Assembly (NCBI GenBank): GCA_030524175.1
Contig: JAUNHC010000036.1
Span: 1-56,265, forward strand
Direction of reading: 5' to 3'
Origin: Eubacteriales bacterium
GTDB taxonomy: Bacteria > Bacillota > Clostridia > Lachnospirales > Lachnospiraceae
Length of the DNA stretch: 56,265 nt
Part shown: in pieces, positions 7,319 to 15,440 of the stretch
Layout: each line of letters starts with the position of its first letter
How positions within the stretch are numbered: the stretch's first letter is position 1
Notes under the pieces: generated by a model
What the model was told of the DNA's origin: nothing
The model's input: only the letters and a program-made list of their open reading frames with translations
The model's database searches: none
Position numbers and translations under genes: made by a program

Positions 7319-9208
7319 ATGGTAAATTTGAAAAAAGCGGCATCTGTGCTCATGTGCGGAGCTTTGGCGGTGGTTCCGGGAGGAACAATGAACACAGTGT
7401 ATGTAATGGCAGCCCAGGAAGACGGTGCGGTATCAGCGGAGGAAAGCAGTATTTCCGGAGGTTACGTACAGGATGATGAGAGCCTGAAGCTTGCTATGGC
7501 TAAGTGGAACTATGACGAAGAGAATGACGTATACTGGCAGATCGGAGTGAATTACTGTTCCACTCCGGAGACAGAAGATTACGAGACTATGGGGATTTAT
7601 GTTCCTGGAAAGTACATGAATGGAGAGGCGAACGGAGATGGTACTTATACATGTACTATCGATGAAGAGGAAGAGATCAACGGGTACACGGCAAGTACCG
7701 CCCCCATTGTTTTTCCTGTAAATACAGCCGGATATTCAGCCCAGGCAGCGCCTGGATCCTACAGCTACCAAGGCCTCTCCGGCTATCTGGATGCCGGGTT
7801 CATCTATGTTTATGCAGGGATGCGGGGCCGGGATAATGGTTATGATGAGGATGGTAATTTTGAATACAGCGGCGGTGCGCCTTGGGGCGTGACAGATTTG
7901 AAAGCGGCTGTAAGATATTACCGTTATAATGCTGACAGCCTGCCGGGAAATACGGACAGTATTTTTACCTTTGGACACAGCGGCGGCGGTGCCCAGAGTG
8001 CTGTGATGGGGGCTTCCGGTGACAGCACACTTTATGATGAGTATCTTGAGACTATTGGTGCAGCCATGTATGACAAGGAAGGCAATGAGCTGAGCGATGC
8101 TATATGTGGGGCTATGTGCTGGTGCCCTATAACGAGCCTTGATTATGCAGATGAGGCATACGAATGGAATTTGGGACAGTATTCAGATTCAGGAACCAGA
8201 TCAGAGGATACCTGGACTTCAGCTCTGTCAGAGGATTTGGCAGAGGCATATGCAGAGTATATTAATGAGCTTGGTCTTAAAGACGAAGAGGGAAATATTC
8301 TTATTTTGGAACCTTCGGAGGAGGGAGTGTACGCAGAAGGCAGCTATTATGACTATATCATGTCTGTGATAGAAGAATCCTTGAATAATTTCCTGAGCGA
8401 TACGGAATTTCCGTATACCAGTTCATCGGGAATGATGAGAGACGGAGGATTTGCAGGTGCAGGTGAAATGAGAGGGGAAGGACCAGGAGGAAAAGATGGC
8501 GGGAAGCCTGACAGAGGAGAAGTGCCGGATGGAGGTGAAATGCCGGGTAAAGATGGTTCAGGTGAGAACACAACTTACGAGACGGTTCAGGATTATATAG
8601 ATTCCCTCAATGAGGATGATACCTGGGTTGTTTATGATGAGGTCACCAATACAGCATCTGTTACGAATATGGAAGCTTTTGTCCGGCATTGCAAGAACGC
8701 ATCTAAATCAGTAGGGGCTTTTGACGATACAGAGAGAAGCCAGGCAGAAAACAAGGTATTTGGGAATGATGGAAACAATGCGCTTCATTTTGACAGTATC
8801 CTTGCACAGCTTTTAGAGGAAAACCAGGAAGAATATGCATCTTACAGTGACTGGGATGCGTCTTTATCGGATGAATATCTTGAGGATTTGGAAGAGACAG
8901 ATAAAATGGGTACAGATTCCGCCACACGACAGAATATGTATAATCCCATGTACTATCTCAGTGATCATTATGAAGGATACGGGACATCTGCCCCTGCATC
9001 TTACTGGCGTATCAATACGGGAATTGAACAGGGAGATACGGCTCTTACGGTAGAGACTAATCTGGCTTTGACTCTTGAACAGAACGACGAGGTGAAGGAT
9101 GTGGAGTTTGCCACTGTATGGGGACAGGGTCATACAACTGCCGAACGCACTGGTGACAGTACTGGGAATTTTATACAATGGGTGAACCAGTGCGTCAGCG
9201 GGGAATAA
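7319..9208 (+). CDS. Secreted tannase-like alpha/beta-hydrolase
   Basis: A 629-residue protein with a signal peptide (cleavage probably near VYVMAA-QE, residue 32). The nucleophile elbow is GHSGGG with Ser221. The C-terminal block NPMYYLSD, YWRINTGIEQGDTALT and VWGQGH offers Asp573 and His605 as the rest of the triad. Their 32-residue spacing equals the D419/H451 spacing I recall for Lactobacillus plantarum tannase. Length and secretion fit the larger extracellular tannases (TanA-like), which split gallate esters. Residues about 369-418 form a Gly/Asp/Glu/Met-rich low-complexity insert. The ATG follows GAGAGAGG. It could also be a feruloyl or other carbohydrate esterase. Confidence 0.6.
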   Translation: MVNLKKAASVLMCGALAVVPGGTMNTVYVMAAQEDGAVSAEESSISGGYVQDDESLKLAMAKWNYDEENDVYWQIGVNYCSTPETEDYETMGIYVPGKYMNGEANGDGTYTCTIDEEEEINGYTASTAPIVFPVNTAGYSAQAAPGSYSYQGLSGYLDAGFIYVYAGMRGRDNGYDEDGNFEYSGGAPWGVTDLKAAVRYYRYNADSLPGNTDSIFTFGHSGGGAQSAVMGASGDSTLYDEYLETIGAAMYDKEGNELSDAICGAMCWCPITSLDYADEAYEWNLGQYSDSGTRSEDTWTSALSEDLAEAYAEYINELGLKDEEGNILILEPSEEGVYAEGSYYDYIMSVIEESLNNFLSDTEFPYTSSSGMMRDGGFAGAGEMRGEGPGGKDGGKPDRGEVPDGGEMPGKDGSGENTTYETVQDYIDSLNEDDTWVVYDEVTNTASVTNMEAFVRHCKNASKSVGAFDDTERSQAENKVFGNDGNNALHFDSILAQLLEENQEEYASYSDWDASLSDEYLEDLEETDKMGTDSATRQNMYNPMYYLSDHYEGYGTSAPASYWRINTGIEQGDTALTVETNLALTLEQNDEVKDVEFATVWGQGHTTAERTGDSTGNFIQWVNQCVSGE

Positions 9209-9224
9209 CAAAGTTTTGACGAAA

Positions 9225-9599
9225 CTATTTCTGGAAGGCCCGGTGTTCCTCCAGAAGTTCCTGGTGAAGTTTAAGGGAATCCCAATACTGGTTCACAGGA
9301 GTCAGAACAGCTTTCAGCGAAATGGGTTCCAGGTCATTAGTTCGGAAAAACTGAAAGAAATCATTCATCTGTTTATCGGTGAAGTCTTTCATCACCAGCA
9401 TTTCTTCCGTGAAGTTTCCTCCAAGATTAAACCGGGTATTTCTTGAAAATCCCGGTATCTCAAATAAGAATCCAAGGGGATGAAGAAAATCAGGTGCCTG
9501 TACCTGCCGGATATTTATTCCGATGCGGTTCAGGTACCTTTTTATTTTTTTAGAACGTTCATTGTCTTTTAAATTGTAAATCAATGCTTCTGCCTTCAT
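9225..9599 (-). CDS. DUF3783 domain protein
   Basis: A 124-residue protein whose second half (EEMLVMKDFTDKQMNDFFQF, then ISLKAVLTPVNQYWDSLKL and HQELLEEH) carries the conserved words of the DUF3783 family of Firmicutes. No molecular function is established for the family. The start was placed at the internal ATG 9599 because GGAGG (complement of 9605-9609) lies five bases upstream; a longer reading of 137 residues lacks a ribosome site. It follows the AraC gene by 23 bp and is probably co-transcribed with it. It converges on the esterase gene with a 16-bp gap and no obvious terminator. Confidence 0.7.
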   Translation of the reverse strand: MKAEALIYNLKDNERSKKIKRYLNRIGINIRQVQAPDFLHPLGFLFEIPGFSRNTRFNLGGNFTEEMLVMKDFTDKQMNDFFQFFRTNDLEPISLKAVLTPVNQYWDSLKLHQELLEEHRAFQK

Positions 9600-9622
9600 A
9601 AATTCCTCCGTTTTAATATGTT

Positions 9623-10510
9623 TTATATATTTTCCCATTCCTTGCGGAATTTAAGTGGGGTGTTTTTTTCTCTGTCCTTGAAAATATGGATAAAGTGACT
9701 TACATTGTTGAACCCGCAGGAATAGGCTATTTCTTCCACTGTCATGCGGGAGTATTTTAGAAGTTCCTTTGCATGGTTCAGTCTTATGAGAATGAGATAT
9801 TCATTTGGGGAAGTACCCATGAATCGCTTGAATTCTCTGGAAAAATGATATTTGCTTATGCTGAATTCTTTTGACAGGAGGTCAAGGGTCAGAGGCTCCT
9901 GAAAGCGTTTTTCCATTTCTTTTAAAATGCCCTTAAGGTACTCCGGCATGGATTCAGGACTACGATTGGTGCTGCTGTTTTGGATCAGAAGTTCCGTAAG
10001 GAGCTCTGCGATCAGGCCGGAAACCATGATTTCAGCATGGAGATCCTTGTTTCGGGTAATGGACAAAATCCTTTGCATCGTGCTTTCCATGAAAAAGCTG
10101 TCAGTGTGATTTATAATATGGAAACCGTTTTTTGCAAATTCTTTATAGTAACCAAGAGCTGAAGGTCCGTTAAAATGAAACCATAGGAACTCCCATTCCT
10201 GCCCTGGGACACATGTGTATTCATGATGTTCCAGGCAATGGATATAGAAGGCTGATTCAGGGAGAAGATCGTAAGTTTCTCCCTGATAACTGAGGGAGCC
10301 TTTCCCTGATAAGGTATACACCACCAGGAAGCTGTTAAGGTTGGCACGTTCTGTGAAATACGGCGGGGATGTGCGGAAATATCCTGCCTCCTGGACATAA
10401 AAAAAGGTTTGCCTGGCAGTTTGGGTGGGAGTGTTTACAAAGCGTACAGAATCTTCACTCCAGGTATAGTCTGCCCGTTCAAGATAATCATAATCATGTA
10501 TGTTCCTCAT
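9623..10510 (-). CDS. AraC-family regulator with cupin sensor domain
   Basis: A 295-residue one-component regulator. The N-terminal cupin (about 50-140: LVVYTLSGKGSLSYQGETYD, CLEHHEYTCVPG) should bind a sugar or related ligand. The C-terminal double HTH (about 190-295: LTLDLLSKEFSISKYHFSRE, MTVEEIAYSCGFNNVSHFIH) binds DNA. It is transcribed away from the isomerase gene at 10756, so that gene is its likely target. ATTCTTGTAT and its inverse ATACAAGAAT lie between the two genes. Confidence 0.8.
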   Translation of the reverse strand: MRNIHDYDYLERADYTWSEDSVRFVNTPTQTARQTFFYVQEAGYFRTSPPYFTERANLNSFLVVYTLSGKGSLSYQGETYDLLPESAFYIHCLEHHEYTCVPGQEWEFLWFHFNGPSALGYYKEFAKNGFHIINHTDSFFMESTMQRILSITRNKDLHAEIMVSGLIAELLTELLIQNSSTNRSPESMPEYLKGILKEMEKRFQEPLTLDLLSKEFSISKYHFSREFKRFMGTSPNEYLILIRLNHAKELLKYSRMTVEEIAYSCGFNNVSHFIHIFKDREKNTPLKFRKEWENI

Positions 10511-10533
10511 TGTACCTCCTGCATCATAGCAAG

Positions 10534-10586
10534 ATTCTTGTATTTTTACACAATATTCTTGGATGTATTTTTAATTATACAAGAAT
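10534..10586. promoter_or_regulatory. Inverted repeat in the divergent AraC/isomerase intergenic region
   Basis: ATTCTTGTAT (10534-10543) and its exact inverse ATACAAGAAT (10577-10586) flank another ATTCTTG-like copy (about 10555-10561). The spacing of arms is 43 bp centre to centre. This is a candidate operator for the divergent AraC regulator. The remainder of 10511-10755 is AT-rich leader without a recognisable gene; GGAGG lies just before the ATG at 10756. Confidence 0.45.
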
Positions 10587-10755
10587 ATAATCAGGTTGTA
10601 AACAAAAACAGCTGTTGTGCAAGATGGGAAGATTTGTTGGTGTTACTGGTCACGGAATCAACAGTAATTTGCCGGTAACTGATTACGGAGTGAAGAGTGC
10701 TATTTACTGAATTACTGGTGACAGATTGTAGGATGATTCTTTAGGAGGAACAAAT

Positions 10756-12255
10756 ATGAACGGATTAACAAAGATCAAGGAACCGAAAAAAGCGAGAATT
10801 GGAATTTACAGTGCGGGGCTTCATGCATATTGGGAACAGTTTGAGGGATTGCTTGACTGTCTGAAGGGCTACAATGAATTTATAGCCGGACGTCTTCAGG
10901 AAATGGGAGAGGTTTTTAACTTTGGTATCGTAGATACAGAAGAAAAAGGAAGAGAAGCGGGGGAGTTTTTTAATAAAAATAATGTGGATATCGTATTTTC
11001 CCATGCAGCTACTTATTATACAAGTGCATGTGTGCTTCCTGTGCATCAGGTAAATAAGGCCCCGGTGATCATTCTGAACCTGCAGCCTGCTCCCGAGATG
11101 GCTTATGAGAAAACAGGGACGGACCGGTGGCTGGCACAATGTGTGGGCTGCTCTATTCCTGAGATTTCCAATGCCTTTAACCGTTCGGGGATAAAGTTCA
11201 GAGCTGTGAACGGCTTGCTGGGGCTTCAGGAGACACCGGATTTTGCCAAGGCAGACGAGAACACCTGTGAAAGGCCGGAGGCTGTACGTGCCTGGAAGGA
11301 GATTGAAGAATGGTGTAAGGCAGCGGGAGTAAAGCGCACACTGCAGCATGCACGGTTTGGCTTTTTAGGAGGATATTACAGCGGAATGCTGGATATGTAC
11401 AGCGATCTTACAATGCTTCAGGCTCAGATAGGCATGGATGTTCAGGTTTTGGAGATGAGTGATCTTGACGCGTATCTGAATACTGTCACAGAGGAAGAAA
11501 CACAAGAAAAAAGGCGGCAGATTGAGAGCTTTTTTGAAATATCCGGGGATTCTCCCTCAGACCCTATTGCAAAGAAACCCACAGAGGAGCAGATGCAGTG
11601 GTCAGCTAAGGTTGCAGCAGCTCAAGAAAAGCTGGTCCGTGACAGAAATCTGGACAGTATCTCTTATTATTATCACGGGCGGGAGGATCATTTTGAGGAG
11701 GTACAAAGCGGTTTTATTGTTGGATTTTCCCTGTTAAACGCTCAGGGGATCGCCTGTTCAGGAGAAGGGGATATCAAGACAGCACTGGCTATGAAAATTG
11801 CAGATATCTGCGGCACAGGAGGAAGTTTCTGTGAGATTGTGGCGGCTGATTTTAACAGGGACACAATGATTTTGGGACATGACGGGCCTTTCCACTTTGC
11901 AATTTCTAAGGGAAGACCCATATTAAGAGGAATGGGAGTATATCATGGAAAGCGCGGCAGCGGAGTTTCTGTGGAGGCAAAGGTCCGCCCGGGGGCTGTT
12001 ACAACATTGGGAGTGACCCAGACCGGGGATGGCCGTCTGAAGTTTAATATCAGTGAAGGAGAAGCCATTGACGCCCCAATTTTATTGAATGGAAATACAT
12101 CTACCCATATACGTTTTTCGGAAAAGCCGGCAGACTATATGGATAAGTGGTTCCAGGAAGCGCCCACCCATCATCTTGCACTGTCCGTGGGACATAATGC
12201 GGGGCTGTTTAAGAAAATCGCGGAGCTGATGGAGATACCGTATGCAATATTTTAA
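10756..12255 (+). CDS. L-arabinose/L-fucose isomerase family sugar isomerase
   Basis: A 499-residue protein of the AraA/FucI ketol-isomerase superfamily, which interconverts an aldose and a ketose using a divalent metal. Candidate metal ligands are Glu337 (SGEGD), Asp365 (AADFN), His375 (LGHDG) and His472 or 473 (PTHHL). The Glu/Asp pair about 28 apart resembles FucI more than the Glu/Glu pair of AraA, and length is nearer AraA. The substrate cannot be read from sequence. It stands alone behind AGGAGG and is divergent from a cupin-AraC regulator. A more distant paralogue is at 34065-35477. Confidence 0.75.
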   Translation: MNGLTKIKEPKKARIGIYSAGLHAYWEQFEGLLDCLKGYNEFIAGRLQEMGEVFNFGIVDTEEKGREAGEFFNKNNVDIVFSHAATYYTSACVLPVHQVNKAPVIILNLQPAPEMAYEKTGTDRWLAQCVGCSIPEISNAFNRSGIKFRAVNGLLGLQETPDFAKADENTCERPEAVRAWKEIEEWCKAAGVKRTLQHARFGFLGGYYSGMLDMYSDLTMLQAQIGMDVQVLEMSDLDAYLNTVTEEETQEKRRQIESFFEISGDSPSDPIAKKPTEEQMQWSAKVAAAQEKLVRDRNLDSISYYYHGREDHFEEVQSGFIVGFSLLNAQGIACSGEGDIKTALAMKIADICGTGGSFCEIVAADFNRDTMILGHDGPFHFAISKGRPILRGMGVYHGKRGSGVSVEAKVRPGAVTTLGVTQTGDGRLKFNISEGEAIDAPILLNGNTSTHIRFSEKPADYMDKWFQEAPTHHLALSVGHNAGLFKKIAELMEIPYAIF

Positions 12256-12299
12256 CTGAGGCGGCGGTGATGCTCACAGAGCTGGGCAGGGAAAAGAAA

Positions 12300-12354
12300 G
12301 GGAACAAACATTATAGCTCAGCAGAAATGAGCCAAATGCTTGTTCCCTTTTTTA
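12300..12354 (+). terminator. Intrinsic terminator of the isomerase gene
   Basis: GGGAACAAACATT (12300-12312) pairs with AATGCTTGTTCCC (12335-12347) with one mismatch, an inner GCTCA/TGAGC pair extends the stem, and TTTTTT follows. It ends the isomerase transcript. Confidence 0.85.
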
Positions 12355-12543
12355 TATACTAGAAAAGTACTCCATTTTGTTCTCACCAGAAGGTTATGAC
12401 TTTCCTAGTATATAAAAACCCTCCGGGGGATGCACACAATGTGCAGAGGAAGGCTGCTTCGCAGCTGCACATTGGCGCACAAAGTGTACAAGTCCCTCAT
12501 GAGTGAGGGATTCAGGGAGTTGAAGTGGACTTGTCCACTTTGT
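12351..12543. repeat. Cluster of nested inverted repeats of unknown nature
   Basis: Four stem-capable pairs follow one another. TTTATATACTAGAAAAGT (12351-12368) matches the inverse of 12399-12416 at 17 of 18 positions. CAATGTGCAG (12437-12446) is inverted exactly at 12465-12474. ACAAAGTGTACAAGTCC (12479-12495) is inverted at 12527-12543 with one mismatch. CCCTCA/TGAGGG (12494-12509) and AAGTGGAC/GTCCACTT (12523-12540) lie inside. No ORF uses this segment. It may be a mobile repeat (MITE-like) or a structured RNA; only a genome search can tell. Confidence 0.6.
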
Positions 12544-12623
12544 TCTACAGCAACTATGAGAGTAGATTTACCAGGCAAAGTAAAATGCAGATGATTCCAC
12601 GATAAATGAATGCTCTCCCCAGA

Positions 12624-15440
12624 TCATAAAAATTGTTTTCTGTAATCCGTGGGTGAAATATGGAATTTTTTGTGGAATATATCAAAAAATTCTTCTACAT
12701 CTGTAAACCCACAGTTCTCCACAATCTGATAAATATTCATATTGGGGTCTGCGAGAAGTTCGATGGCATGTTCAAGCCGCACCTCTGCTGCAAAGCTTTT
12801 ATAATCCTGGCCTGTGCGTTCTTTTAAGTGGCTGTCAAGCTGTTCCGGACTATACTGGAAATGGGCGGCAATTTCTTCTCGTTTCCTGTTCAGGCAGTTT
12901 GCCTTAAGATATTCGATCATTTCATGAGTCCGGCAGTCTGTACCGTAATAACTAAATTCCTCAGAAGCAGACAGGTAGCTGAACAAAAGCAGGTAGAAGG
13001 CCTCCAGTGCAAAAGACTGGTGGAAGCCATTGTCAGCATACTCCTGAATGATAGAAGTCAGGAGTGTCTGTGCCTGAATATTATGACCCAGGGAGAAGAA
13101 AATATAATTCCTTCCAATGGGGCTTTCCCCGCGGATAAAATCAGAGATCAGGTTATCGTCTTCATAAAAAGATTTCAGCGTCCGGCGGAATGCTCCCGGC
13201 ATCAGGCAGAAATTAATAAGCACTGTCCCGGGCTGCTGGTAACGCAGGGAGTGGACTGCTGTCTGATTCAGGATCACCAGATCGCCTGCGCTCATATACA
13301 GCTCATTTCCGTCAATAACATTTATAAGGGAACCGCTGCACACGTAGTTGATCTCGAAATAATCATGAGTGTGATTGGGAAAATCACAGGTTACCTCATG
13401 AGAGAGAATATAGAGATTCTCATCAGGAGGGAGTTTTTCTGAAATATGGTGCAGTGTATGAACGTTGTAAAGGTTCTGGGTCAGTTTCTGACTGTAATCC
13501 AGAAGTTTCTGGGGAGTCACTGCATTCACATCCGGTGTGTTCTTATGGTTGGAAACAGTCACAAGGGAAAGGGCGCTGCGCTCTGCAGGGGGCTGGCTGC
13601 TTTGCAGGTAAGGATTCTGGTATTCTTTCTGGGCCGGAATCCGTATCTGTACCTCTGTACCTTTTTCCGGTTCGCTTGTATATTGAAGTCCGTATTTTGA
13701 TCCGTATAGAATCTGCAGCCTTCGGTGGGTGTTATAGATAGCTATGTTTGTCCCCCCTGAACTGCTCTGGCCTGTGCCGGAAAGGATCGTAGGCATCTTT
13801 TCAGGAGAAATCCCCACGCCGTCATCGGAGATGAGAAGTACGATATCTTCATCTTCCATCCAGCCTGTAAGTACGATGGTACCAGCCTTGCTGTCCTTTT
13901 CCAGAATGCCGTGAAGGATGGCATTCTCAATTACCGGCTGAAGGGTAAGCTTGGGGATTTGATAATCCATCAACTCGTCAGGGATATCTGAAATCAGTTC
14001 AATACTGTCATGATACCTCATGTTCTGGAGACGCACATAAATGCTGACGTGCTCCTCCTCCTGGGAAATGGTGCTGATGCTCTGCTTACGGCTTAAAGTA
14101 AGCTTGTAAAAACGGGACAGGTTCTGTACCGCATTGCTGATCTCCGAGGTACGGCCCTGTTGGGCAAGCCAGTTGATCATGTCCATAGTGTTATACAGAA
14201 AGTGGGGATTGATCTGTGCCTGAAGGGAATTAAATTCTGCAATCCGCAGATCCTCCGCAGCCTTTGCCTGGTTTTCTATGAGCTGGTTCATTTTTCTGGC
14301 CATAAAGTTATAGGTGTCGATCAAATCACCAACCTCATCATGGGCCTGAGGGCTTTCCATGGCAACGGGAGGTCCTTGGCGTACCGTGTTCATCTGACTG
14401 ATGACAGAGGAAATACGGTTGGTGATGGAATGGGACAGCAGGTTGGCCAGGAGAAAAGCCAGTACCAGAAATCCCAGATAGAACATAATAAACTGTATCA
14501 TGATCATATTACTCTGGTGTATGAGAGGCCCTGAGGGAAGAACTGTCACCATGAACCAGTCGGGATGTGTGATACTGTAAAATCCGGCATAAATTGTGTT
14601 GCCAAGAATATTCCTCTCAATAAAGTTATTTGAGGACATGAATGAATCCTCAATGGTATTGTAATCCAGCCAATAAATACCGGAGAGGGAAGTATTAGAG
14701 GAGGCCACAAGGTTATTTCTGTCATTTATGATATAGGAAACACTTCCGTCCAGAGAAAGATTTTCATCCAGGATGGAGTTGATCTTATCGCTGGAATAAT
14801 AGACAGCTACGAAAACCTTATAGGGGGTGGAACGGTAGTATATGCTGGAGGTGCGGATATAAGCCATATCCCCGTATTTGGCCTGCTCTTGTGTCCCAAG
14901 ATAAAAAGAGGGACAGAAAAGCTCCGACAGTCCGGTAGTACCTTCAAATATTCCGTTCCAGTAGGTACCTTTAGCCTGGATCATAGGAGCAAAAATGTCC
15001 TTTGTATTGGGGGAAGTGAAAAGTTCCGAGGATTCATTGGGCAGATCCACATAAAAGCGGATACCGGTAATAAGACTGCCGTCGATCATGCTTTCCACCT
15101 GGGAACGGAACCGGGCAGCCTGTTCTGTGTTTACGATCATGGACATGGGAGTGGATATGGGATTGTGGAACAAGGTTTTATAGAATTCCAGTTCGCTGAG
15201 ACGGGAGGTAGTGTCCACAACCTCCTGTACAGTGTCTTCTATCAAGGGTGCTGTCTTGGCTGAGGTGTCCTGCTCCTGGCTGATGGTGTAGGACACTACC
15301 ATATCGTACAAACGCCCATAGAAAAACAGTCCAAGCATCAGTACAGGCACAGTGACAGTGAGCATAAGTGCCAGAGTGAACTTGGACTGGAGCTTCATGT
15401 CACTGTAGCCTTGTTTTATTTTTTTTAATAAGTTTACCAT
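12624..15440 (-). CDS. Sensor histidine kinase fused to a cupin-AraC transcription factor
   Basis: A 938-residue membrane protein. Order: helix 1 (about 20-42), extracellular Cache-like sensor (43-310), helix 2 (312-335), HAMP (336-388), LytS/YesM-type kinase with phospho-acceptor His413 in NPHFLYN, and an ATP-binding domain with ENAILHG (505-511), DDGVGI (539-544) and GGTNIAI (562-568). A 70-residue linker then leads to an AraC cupin (about 676-745, NHTHDYFE) and an AraC HTH (about 840-938). Normal YesM kinases end near residue 605. The added part resembles the free-standing AraC protein at 24540-25523. It follows its response regulator with TAATG overlap. It probably senses a sugar or a loaded binding protein and controls the divergent rhamnose-type transporter. 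Confidence 0.85.
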   Translation of the reverse strand: MVNLLKKIKQGYSDMKLQSKFTLALMLTVTVPVLMLGLFFYGRLYDMVVSYTISQEQDTSAKTAPLIEDTVQEVVDTTSRLSELEFYKTLFHNPISTPMSMIVNTEQAARFRSQVESMIDGSLITGIRFYVDLPNESSELFTSPNTKDIFAPMIQAKGTYWNGIFEGTTGLSELFCPSFYLGTQEQAKYGDMAYIRTSSIYYRSTPYKVFVAVYYSSDKINSILDENLSLDGSVSYIINDRNNLVASSNTSLSGIYWLDYNTIEDSFMSSNNFIERNILGNTIYAGFYSITHPDWFMVTVLPSGPLIHQSNMIMIQFIMFYLGFLVLAFLLANLLSHSITNRISSVISQMNTVRQGPPVAMESPQAHDEVGDLIDTYNFMARKMNQLIENQAKAAEDLRIAEFNSLQAQINPHFLYNTMDMINWLAQQGRTSEISNAVQNLSRFYKLTLSRKQSISTISQEEEHVSIYVRLQNMRYHDSIELISDIPDELMDYQIPKLTLQPVIENAILHGILEKDSKAGTIVLTGWMEDEDIVLLISDDGVGISPEKMPTILSGTGQSSSGGTNIAIYNTHRRLQILYGSKYGLQYTSEPEKGTEVQIRIPAQKEYQNPYLQSSQPPAERSALSLVTVSNHKNTPDVNAVTPQKLLDYSQKLTQNLYNVHTLHHISEKLPPDENLYILSHEVTCDFPNHTHDYFEINYVCSGSLINVIDGNELYMSAGDLVILNQTAVHSLRYQQPGTVLINFCLMPGAFRRTLKSFYEDDNLISDFIRGESPIGRNYIFFSLGHNIQAQTLLTSIIQEYADNGFHQSFALEAFYLLLFSYLSASEEFSYYGTDCRTHEMIEYLKANCLNRKREEIAAHFQYSPEQLDSHLKERTGQDYKSFAAEVRLEHAIELLADPNMNIYQIVENCGFTDVEEFFDIFHKKFHISPTDYRKQFL

